From positions 1-11,435 of the forward strand of contig CAIXUF010000171.1 in NCBI GenBank assembly GCA_903922535.1: DNA of 11,435 nt, read 5' to 3'. The DNA comes from Candidatus Hydrogenedentota bacterium (GTDB lineage Bacteria > Hydrogenedentota > Hydrogenedentia > Hydrogenedentiales > CAITNO01). How positions within the stretch are numbered: position 1 is the first letter of the stretch; the number at the start of each line of letters is the position of its first letter. The notes under the pieces are model-generated. The model had not been told where the DNA came from. It worked only from the letters and a program-made list of their open reading frames with translations, and did no database searches. Shown one piece after another: positions 5,519-11,435 of the stretch. A program made the translations under genes and the position numbers.

Positions 5519-7000
5519 ATGCTCGCCGGGCAAGAAAGGCAGTCTCGGGTGCGGGTTCTTCTTGTTTTCACGGAAAGCTACATGACGCCGCGGATGGGCA
5601 TCATGTACTTGGCGTCTGAATTGAGGGAAGAAGGGCATGATGTTCGGATTGCCAGTGCGGCAAGGCTTGGCCTGAAAGGCGTGCGCAAGCTGGTGAGCGA
5701 CTGGCGGCCGGCGGTGGTCGGTTACACGGCGCTCACGGGCGAACACGTTCGTCTGATTGAACTGAACCAGACGCTGAGAGAACAGTTCTCCTTTATGTCC
5801 GTGTTTGGAGGCCCTCACGCCACCTTCTGTCCCGAAGAACTGCTGGAGAATCCATATTGCGACGCGGTCTGCATCGGCGAGGGGGACATCGCTTTCCCCG
5901 ATTTCTGCCGTCGGCTGGAAAAAGGTGAAGCTTGGTGGCAAACGCCCAATTTTGTTGCCAAGCACGACGGCGAAATGGTACGAAACCCGCTTCTTCCGCT
6001 GATTGAGGATCTGGACAGCCTGCCGATGCCGGACCACGATCTCATGTATGCGGCCGACCCCGCCCTTGCCAAGGACAGCGTGAAGTACTTCTACAGCAAC
6101 AGGGGCTGCCCGTGCACCTGCACGTACTGCTTTCATGCGGCGTACAACAAGCTCTATCGCGGCAAGGGGTCCATTGTCCGGCACCGTTCCCCGGAGAAAT
6201 TCGTCGATGAAATATGCCATGTGAAGGACCGCTATCACATGACGCACGTCATCATCAACGATGACAGTTTCCTGCTCAATTCACAGGAATGGCTCGACGG
6301 TTTCTGTTCCGAATACACGAAGCGGGTTGCCCTGCCCTTCATTTGCGCGTTCCGCGCCAACGTGGTGACGGACGCTCTGATCGCCCAGTTGCGCGGGGCG
6401 GGGCTGACCTCGGGTGCCATGGGCGTTGAATGCGGCAATGAAGACATCTTCAACAAGCTGCTCAAACGCAACATGACAAAGGATCAGATTCGGCGCGCGG
6501 CCGCCATTATCAAGAGCCACGGCGTCAAACTGATGACCCTGAGCCTTTGCGGGCTCCCCATCGCAAACCCCTATGAGATCGACAAGGAAACCGTCGAGCT
6601 GAACGCCGAGATAAAGGCGGACTGGGCGAGGGCATCGCTGCTGTACCCCTATCCCGCCACAGAGATACGGGACTTTGCCCTGCAGGCCGGTTTCCTGCCC
6701 GAGGCCCATGTGCCGATTTTTGAGTCGAACAAACGGTCCTCCGCGTTCGCGTTCGCCTCGCCCATGGAGAAGCGTCGGGTGGAGAACCTGCACAAACTGT
6801 TTGGCATTTTTGTGGGGCACCCGTGGTTGCGAAGGCATGCCGACTTCTTCTGCTCCCTGCCTTTGGGGCCGGTGTACCGGATGATCCTGTATCTTCACTA
6901 CGGCTATGGAATGCGGTTCATTATCCTGCCGTTTTCTTCGCCGTTGAGGGAAGTGTGGAGCTATGTGCCCGTTCTCTTCAAACTGTTCGTGAAGAGGTAG
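5519..7000 (+). CDS. B12-binding-domain radical SAM protein
   Basis: The protein has up to 493 residues. The N-terminal half (about 10-145) is a cobalamin-binding-type Rossmann domain, with VRVLLVF, GIMYLASELREEGHDV, and GGPHATFCPEEL followed by CIGEGD. The usual B12 ligand motif DxHxxG is not evident, as in many BchE-like members. The radical SAM core follows, with the 4Fe-4S cysteines C197, C201 and C204 in GCPCTCTYCF, then IINDDSF and GVECGNEDIFNKLLKRNM. The C-terminal 80 residues are basic and amphipathic, suggesting membrane association. These enzymes do methylations, ring contractions and other radical steps; the substrate is not predictable here. Start: the ATG at 5519 has no clear ribosome site, while an in-frame GTG at 5549 has AAAGG 9 bases upstream and would begin right at the first strand, so the protein may be 483 residues. 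It stands 288 bases from the aldolase and is probably not in that operon. Confidence 0.88.
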   Translation: MLAGQERQSRVRVLLVFTESYMTPRMGIMYLASELREEGHDVRIASAARLGLKGVRKLVSDWRPAVVGYTALTGEHVRLIELNQTLREQFSFMSVFGGPHATFCPEELLENPYCDAVCIGEGDIAFPDFCRRLEKGEAWWQTPNFVAKHDGEMVRNPLLPLIEDLDSLPMPDHDLMYAADPALAKDSVKYFYSNRGCPCTCTYCFHAAYNKLYRGKGSIVRHRSPEKFVDEICHVKDRYHMTHVIINDDSFLLNSQEWLDGFCSEYTKRVALPFICAFRANVVTDALIAQLRGAGLTSGAMGVECGNEDIFNKLLKRNMTKDQIRRAAAIIKSHGVKLMTLSLCGLPIANPYEIDKETVELNAEIKADWARASLLYPYPATEIRDFALQAGFLPEAHVPIFESNKRSSAFAFASPMEKRRVENLHKLFGIFVGHPWLRRHADFFCSLPLGPVYRMILYLHYGYGMRFIILPFSSPLREVWSYVPVLFKLFVKR

Positions 7001-7281
7001 CACCCGGTTCTTGGCGTGCCTTTCCCTGCCTCCTTCCCCAACCCGCCACATGGCCGGGAACGGTGCGCTCCGCTTCGGGCACCCCCTATAGGCTTGCGCT
7101 TTGGCGTGACGCCTGTTCTCCAAACCCTGTACGTCTTTCTGCGCATGCTTGCGGGGAATACTTGTTGCGGCACTGGATTTGGACTCCTTCATGGGAATAT
7201 TCTGTCGGCTGCCGTGGCCATGAGAGACCTCGCCCCCTCTTGGATGCGTTGATACAGCCATTTGTGGAACTCTAGACAGAG
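7001..7281. other. Intergenic region without a supported gene
   Basis: This roughly 280-base gap holds no reading frame I can support. The first part is pyrimidine-rich. It contains small inverted repeats: GGTGC (7062-7066) with GCACC (7079-7083), and the 11-base palindrome GGCGTGACGCC (7103-7113). No convincing promoter or T-tailed terminator is visible. Base composition shifts toward AT near its right end, approaching the next gene. Confidence 0.5.
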
Positions 7282-7288
7282 AAAGGAG
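7282..7288 (+). promoter_or_regulatory. Ribosome binding site deciding the start at 7300
   Basis: AAAGGAG lies 11 bases before the ATG at 7300. The alternative in-frame GTG at 7288 overlaps this site and so cannot use it. The choice also gives MPLFEM, the expected N-terminus of this family. Confidence 0.7.
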
Positions 7289-7299
7289 TGCGCAACGCA

Positions 7300-8232
7300 A
7301 TGCCTCTATTTGAAATGTCTGGAAACAGTCTTGTCTCCGTCGAACAGACGAATTTCCCGCTCGAAAAGGAACTGCAAACTCTTATTGAAAAGAACCTGGG
7401 CTCGGTCTTTAACTGTCGTCTTGTTGCTTCGGAGTTTTCGACTGGTGCCTTACATGCCGGGCGCATAGACAGCCTCGCACTATCCGAAGACAACAACCCT
7501 GTAATCATTGAATATAAGAAAGTCGAATCCTCTGAGCTAATCAACCAGAGTCTGTTTTATCTGCATTGGATTCAGGACCATAAGGGGGATTTTGAGATTG
7601 CTGTTCAGCGGGCACTGGGGAATGGTGTGGAAGTGGATTGGTCAGGCGTTCGGGTTATTTGTATCGCTCCGAACTACAAAAAATACGACATCCATGCAGT
7701 GCAAGTGATGGGGGCGGATATAGAGTTGTGGAAATACCGCTTGTTTAAGAATGGTTCGATCTACCTCGAAGAGGTATTCCAAGCAACCAAGATTACGCCT
7801 TGTGTGCAAGACAACGGCAAGAACCCTGTCATGGTTGAGGCCGGCAAGAAGGCCGCTCGGACCCGGGCCACGGCAACATACACACTTGAAGAGCGTCTGG
7901 AAGGGAAACCCGAGTCCATTCAGTCGCTGATGCATGGCATTCGTGAATACATATTGGGGATCGATCCGGCTGTCGAGGAAGTGCCCAAGAAATACTATGT
8001 GGCCTACAAAATATCGCAGAACATCGCCTGCGTGGAACCTCAAAGCAGGAGTATCAAGGTTTCCATCAAGCTAAGTGCGGGGGACATCAAGAATCCGCCA
8101 ACCTTCTACCGTGATGTTACCAATGTCGGCCACTGTGGTACCGGCAACACAGAATTCTCCGTTTGTAACGAGGGTGAATTTGAACAGGTAAAGCCTTTCA
8201 TTGAATTGGCGTACAACAAGGTTGGCGGGTAA
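7300..8232 (+). CDS. PD-(D/E)XK nuclease-like (NucS/DUF91 type) protein with C-terminal DUF5655
   Basis: The protein has 310 residues. The N-terminal half shows a nuclease-type core: helix EKELQTLIEKNL with E30, then GRIDSLAL with D57, then VIIEYKK with E71 and K73. This is the D...ExK arrangement of PD-(D/E)XK enzymes, and the layout resembles NucS/DUF91-like proteins. From about residue 195 a DUF5655 domain follows, with KKYYVAYK, FYRDVTNVGHCGTGN and a final helix. The family begins MPLFE, as here. The two-domain architecture is recognised from memory; its function is not established, though a nucleic-acid role is likely. Base composition differs sharply from its neighbours: bases 7501-7560 are 20/60 G+C against 41/60 in 9421-9480 of ppk1, which suggests horizontal acquisition. 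It is a single gene flanked by gaps of about 290 and 175 bases, with no partner methylase or transposase in view. Confidence 0.78.
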   Translation: MPLFEMSGNSLVSVEQTNFPLEKELQTLIEKNLGSVFNCRLVASEFSTGALHAGRIDSLALSEDNNPVIIEYKKVESSELINQSLFYLHWIQDHKGDFEIAVQRALGNGVEVDWSGVRVICIAPNYKKYDIHAVQVMGADIELWKYRLFKNGSIYLEEVFQATKITPCVQDNGKNPVMVEAGKKAARTRATATYTLEERLEGKPESIQSLMHGIREYILGIDPAVEEVPKKYYVAYKISQNIACVEPQSRSIKVSIKLSAGDIKNPPTFYRDVTNVGHCGTGNTEFSVCNEGEFEQVKPFIELAYNKVGG

Positions 8233-8280
8233 TGCATCCAGAAGCGGAACCCCTGCGCCATCCGCCAAGGCCCCCCTTTT
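8222..8280 (+). terminator. Possible terminator after the nuclease-like gene
   Basis: TTGGCGG (8222-8228) pairs exactly with CCGCCAA (8262-8268), and a T-containing tail (TTTT at 8277-8280) follows after GGCCCCCC. The loop is 33 bases and the left arm lies over the end of the gene, so it is an imperfect intrinsic terminator. Confidence 0.3.
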
Positions 8281-8335
8281 ATCGTTCCCTTTCTCCCCTA
8301 CGTGGCAGACAGGGCCTTGGTGTGGCGCACACCCC

Positions 8336-8363
8336 TTGAAAAGCCTGTACAATTGGGTATGAT
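8336..8363 (+). promoter_or_regulatory. Sigma70-like promoter for ppk1
   Basis: TTGAAA (8336-8341), a 16-bp spacer and TATGAT (8358-8363) match the consensus 5/6 and 5/6. Transcription would start near 8370. A TTG start at 8378 would leave a leader of only about 8 bases with no ribosome site, so the ATG at 8408 is preferred. Confidence 0.6.
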
Positions 8364-8407
8364 GACTTATTGCCCCGTTGGAACCTTTGAAAAGGCCTTA
8401 TGATCGC

Positions 8408-10435
8408 ATGAAGAACATTCCGCAGATTCGGGAAATATCGACGCTGTCATTCAATGAGCGCGTGCTGCAGGAGGCGGAGGATGCGCGCAATCCGCTGATG
8501 GAGCGGCTCAAGTTTCTCGGCATCTTCTCGTCGAACATGGACGAGTTCTTCAAGGTGCGGGTGGCGAGCGTGCAGCGGCGCATCGAGATGGGCAAGAAGG
8601 CCATGGTGCAGGTGCTGGCAAAGATCATGGAGAAGGCCCGCAACCTGGACGACCGCTTCCAGGACGCCTATGCGGAGATCATGACCGAACTGGACACGAA
8701 GGGGGTCCGGCTCATCGACGAGCACGATCTGGACCGGGAGAATCCCCAAGTGCGCCAGTGGGTGGACGAGCACTTCCGGGAGGAGGTGCTGCCCAGCCTG
8801 GTGCCGATCATCCTGCGCGACGGGTTCCCCATGCCGCAGTTGACCGACGGCGCGCTCTATTTCGGCATCCAGATGCGCGGCAGCGCCGTGCCCTACGCGC
8901 TGCTCGAAATCCCCGCCGACCAGCCGCGCTTTGTCCAGCTCCCGAACGGCTGCATCATGTACCTTGATGATGTGATTCGCCACGCGCTGCACGAGGTCTT
9001 CTACATTTTCGACTACGACCGGATCGACGCGTTCGAGTTCAAGATCTCGCGGGACGCCGAACTGGACATCGACAACGACTTCTCCGAGGGGTACGTGCGC
9101 AAGATGGAGAAGGTGCTGCGCCAGCGCAAGGGGGGACGGCCCACGCGGTTTGTCCACGACGAGGACATGCCCGCCGGTCTGCTTCACCGGCTGATCAAGG
9201 AGTTGAAACTGGGCCAGGCCGACACGACCATCGCCGGCGGCCGCTACCACAACATGCGCGACCTCATGCGCTTCCCCGCCAAGCGGCCCGACCTGTGCTT
9301 TGAGGAGTTGTGGCCCAACGATCATCCCGTGCTTGACCCGCACCGCGGCCGGATGATGGACGTGATTCGCCGCCGCGACATCCTGGTCACCTATCCGTAC
9401 CAGTCCTTCGACCACGTGGTGCGGCTGCTGCGCGAGGCGGCCATCGACCCGGAGGTCCGCGAGATTTGCATGACCCTGTACCGCGTGGCCAGCCGCTCCC
9501 AGGTGGTCAACGCGCTTGTGAACGCCGCGCGCAACGGCAAGAAGGTCTTCGTGTCCGTCGAGCTTCAGGCACGGTTCGACGAGCAGCACAACATCCGCAT
9601 CTCCGAGCGGCTCGGCGAGGTGGGCGTGACCGTGATGTACGGCGTGCCGCCGCTGAAGGTGCACTCCAAACTGCTGCTCATCCGCCGCGGCGACGAACTG
9701 TTCGCGGGCCTGTCCACGGGCAATTTCAACGAGACGACGGGCAGCCTGTACGTGGACAGCACGCTGCTCACGGCCGACAAGCGCCTGACGGCCGACGTTG
9801 CGCAGGTGTTCGACTTCTTCCAGCAAACTGCGACGATCCGTGCGGTCACGCCGCCCAAGTTCAAACACCTGCTCGTGTCGCCGTTCAACACGCGCAAGGT
9901 GCTGTACAAGAACATCGCCCTGGAGAAGGCCAAGGGCGGGCTGGGCCGCATCCTCATCAAGGTCAACCACCTGACCGACAGCCAGATGATCCGGCGCATC
10001 CGGGAGGCCGCCGACGCGGGCGTGCAGGTGGACCTCATCATCCGCACCACCTACGCCATGCTGCCGCACAAGAACATCCGCGCCATCTCGATTCTGGACC
10101 GGTATCTGGAGCACCAGCGCGTTTATGTGTTTGGAACCGGGGACGACGCGCGCGTGTTCATGAGTTCGGCCGACCTGATGGAGCGCAACCTGGACTGGCG
10201 CATCGAGGCGGCATTCCCCGTCTACGACGCCGAACTGAAGCGCGAAGTCATCGAAATCATGGAGCTGCAAACCCGCGACGACACCAAGGCGCGCGTTCTT
10301 GACCGCAAGCAGGGCAACAAGTACGTCAACGACCGCCAGGGAAGCTGCCGCGCCCAGTACGAAAGCCACGCCTACTACGCCAAACGCTTTGCCGAGGCCG
10401 AACTGGGCCGCGCGCGGCTGCTGCGCCGGGCCTGA
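8408..10435 (+). CDS. ppk1: Polyphosphate kinase 1
   Basis: The protein has 675 residues from the ATG at 8408, close to the usual 690. PPK1 reversibly moves the terminal phosphate of ATP onto inorganic polyphosphate in the cytoplasm or at the membrane. The N domain begins LSFNERVLQEA and contains FLGIFSSNMDEFFKVRVASV; the head domain and the two phospholipase-D-like C domains follow in the normal order. The autophosphorylated histidine is H419 in PLKVHSKLLLI, followed by STGNFNETT; the second conserved histidine is H569 in RYLEHQRVY, followed by FMSSADLMERNLDWRIE. All motifs are intact. AAAAGG, 12 bases upstream, is a long-spaced ribosome site. An upstream TTG at 8378 is in frame but lies too near the predicted transcription start. 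It has its own promoter and its end lies 9 bases from the end of the convergent SGNH gene. No exopolyphosphatase or phosphate-transport gene is in view. Confidence 0.97.
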   Translation: MKNIPQIREISTLSFNERVLQEAEDARNPLMERLKFLGIFSSNMDEFFKVRVASVQRRIEMGKKAMVQVLAKIMEKARNLDDRFQDAYAEIMTELDTKGVRLIDEHDLDRENPQVRQWVDEHFREEVLPSLVPIILRDGFPMPQLTDGALYFGIQMRGSAVPYALLEIPADQPRFVQLPNGCIMYLDDVIRHALHEVFYIFDYDRIDAFEFKISRDAELDIDNDFSEGYVRKMEKVLRQRKGGRPTRFVHDEDMPAGLLHRLIKELKLGQADTTIAGGRYHNMRDLMRFPAKRPDLCFEELWPNDHPVLDPHRGRMMDVIRRRDILVTYPYQSFDHVVRLLREAAIDPEVREICMTLYRVASRSQVVNALVNAARNGKKVFVSVELQARFDEQHNIRISERLGEVGVTVMYGVPPLKVHSKLLLIRRGDELFAGLSTGNFNETTGSLYVDSTLLTADKRLTADVAQVFDFFQQTATIRAVTPPKFKHLLVSPFNTRKVLYKNIALEKAKGGLGRILIKVNHLTDSQMIRRIREAADAGVQVDLIIRTTYAMLPHKNIRAISILDRYLEHQRVYVFGTGDDARVFMSSADLMERNLDWRIEAAFPVYDAELKREVIEIMELQTRDDTKARVLDRKQGNKYVNDRQGSCRAQYESHAYYAKRFAEAELGRARLLRRA

Positions 10436-10444
10436 GAGCGCTAT

Positions 10445-11435
10445 CTACGGCTTCGCCTCCGGAATGCCCGCCAGGCCGCGGATGGCTTTCTCGTATTCTC
10501 CCACAAGGATTGCCTGACCGTCGCCGTTCACGTGGCACCGGTCAGAGAAGAGGGTTTCACCGGTCACGCCGTGCGGTTCGGCCTTCGCCACCGCCGCCTG
10601 GATGTCCACGAGCGTGGTGCCGTATTCCTTCGCCAAATCCCGGATGATGCCGTTCTCCCTGTCGGACGCCTGATGGTGGGTGGTGGTGGCCAGCATCTTT
10701 CTTGCAAGCGCCATGCCCCCCTGGTAATCGCCCGCCGCGTAGAGCCGTGCGATTTCGTCCCTGGTGTCCTTGTATCTGTCCAGCAGGTCGGGTTTCCACA
10801 GGTTGGTGGCCATGACGCCCATAATCACGGGCACCCGGTGGTCGCGGCAAAGGGCCAGGATGTCCCCCATGTTCTTCCGGTAGCCGTCCATGCGCTGGTC
10901 GATTTCGGCGGAACTGAAGTCATGCCCGTAGGTGGACATGTAGTTGACCTCCGGCGGCAGCTTGGCGTTTTTCATCCGCATGCGCATGTAGGTGATGCGC
11001 GCGTTTGCCGACATGTCGCGCAGCAGCCGCATGAAGGCGGAACGGTAGACCTCCCGTTGGAAGGCGGCGCGCTGCGGCGCGGCCAGTTCCTGCTGCTCCA
11101 GTTCCTCAAACTCATTGTGGCCGATGTAGACCAGCACCAGGTCGGGCTCGTAGTTCACGATCTCCTGCGCCACTTTGAGAAGCCGGCACGAGCCGTAGGC
11201 CAGCCCGCCCATGTTGATGATTTCAAACTGGCGCCCCTTGGTGTCGGCCGCTTCGAGACACTTCTTCAGTTCCCCAAGCCTCCACTGAAGGTAGTTTACG
11301 TTTGACTCGCCGAGAAAGAAGATGCGGTAGGTGTTGGCCGGTTTCGGGGTGATGAAGCTCTGGCTGACGAAGGAAATCTCCTTTTGCGGCCGCGTGGTCA
11401 TGACGGACTGGAGCACCCCCGCCGGCATGAACACC
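10445..11435 (-). CDS. SGNH/GDSL-type hydrolase, N-terminus beyond window edge
   Basis: The frame is open to the right edge, so the protein is incomplete at its N-terminus; about 329 residues are visible to the TAG stop at 10445. After a short stretch ending TPKPANTYRIFFLGES, the likely nucleophile is S44 in GES (counting from a GTG at 11434). The other SGNH blocks follow: INMGGLAYGS (73-82), YIGHNEFEE (103-111, with N107), and SDRCH (D298, H301) near the C-terminus. This resembles exported SGNH proteins of planctomycete-type genomes, which have an N-terminal membrane segment before KPxxTYRIFxLGGS; here the second Gly is Glu. ATGs at 11428 and 11400 are possible internal starts but lie after conserved-looking sequence. 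The expected activity is ester hydrolysis (lipid, carbohydrate or peptidoglycan acyl groups); the substrate is unknown. It is convergent with ppk1 with only 9 bases between, and no terminator is visible. Confidence 0.75.
   Translation of the reverse strand, partial: VFMPAGVLQSVMTTRPQKEISFVSQSFITPKPANTYRIFFLGESNVNYLQWRLGELKKCLEAADTKGRQFEIINMGGLAYGSCRLLKVAQEIVNYEPDLVLVYIGHNEFEELEQQELAAPQRAAFQREVYRSAFMRLLRDMSANARITYMRMRMKNAKLPPEVNYMSTYGHDFSSAEIDQRMDGYRKNMGDILALCRDHRVPVIMGVMATNLWKPDLLDRYKDTRDEIARLYAAGDYQGGMALARKMLATTTHHQASDRENGIIRDLAKEYGTTLVDIQAAVAKAEPHGVTGETLFSDRCHVNGDGQAILVGEYEKAIRGLAGIPEAKP

Noticed and set aside
6961..7173. 70-codon basic minus-strand frame in the gap after the radical SAM gene
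   Set aside because: It has no ribosome site or recognisable domain, and its Arg/Gly-rich composition is typical of translated non-coding high-GC DNA.
6823..7275. 150-codon plus-strand frame overlapping the end of the radical SAM gene
   Set aside because: It overlaps the radical SAM coding sequence in another frame, has no recognisable domain, and the protein reads as low-information sequence.
8447..10369. 640-codon open frame on the minus strand opposite ppk1
   Set aside because: It is fully antisense to an intact, motif-rich ppk1. Its His/Val/Leu/Ala-rich composition is typical of high-GC shadow frames.

Overview
The window is a high-GC bacterial chromosome segment with single-function genes in short operons. 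Two gene types point to the organism: a secreted DUF1080 protein and a Tat-exported Gfo/Idh/MocA oxidoreductase. Both families are strongly expanded in Planctomycetes, Verrucomicrobia, Lentisphaerae and Hydrogenedentes-like lineages, so one of these is my best guess. This is inference from gene content, not from a marker gene.

Layout. (1) Positions 1-3213, minus strand: a leftward operon of a DeoR-family regulator, a Tat-exported Gfo/Idh/MocA oxidoreductase and a secreted DUF1080 (3-keto-glycoside hydrolase type) protein. After a 186-bp gap holding a 10-bp tandem repeat comes the N-terminus of a uronate-isomerase-like amidohydrolase, cut by the window edge. (2) Positions 3214-3506: an AT-rich divergent control region. 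It has a sigma70-like promoter on each strand (TTGACT at -35 and a 17-bp spacer in both) and an inverted repeat between them. (3) Positions 3507-5230, plus strand: a PfkB-family sugar kinase of the YihV-like subgroup and a DhnA/FbaB-type class I aldolase. (4) Positions 5519-7000: a B12-binding-type radical SAM enzyme, apparently its own unit. (5) Positions 7300-8232: a visibly AT-richer gene for a PD-(D/E)XK (NucS/DUF91-like) protein with a C-terminal DUF5655 domain, probably acquired. (6) Positions 8408-10435: polyphosphate kinase ppk1 with its own good promoter. (7) Positions 10445-11435, minus strand: an SGNH-type hydrolase missing its N-terminus, convergent with ppk1.

How the genes may work together. 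Regions 1-3 read as one sugar-catabolic locus. DeoR regulators usually sense phosphorylated sugars, and this one is divergent from a kinase/aldolase pair that would make and cleave a phosphorylated ketose. The exported oxidoreductase and DUF1080 protein fit oxidation and cleavage of a 3-keto-glycoside in the cell envelope. The isomerase-like amidohydrolase could feed an aldose or uronate into the kinase step. The sugar is not identifiable from the sequence. The kinase resembles sulfofructose kinase YihV but lacks its sulfonate-binding residues, so a different substrate is likely. The genes to the right (radical SAM, nuclease-like protein, ppk1, SGNH hydrolase) show no clear link to this locus.
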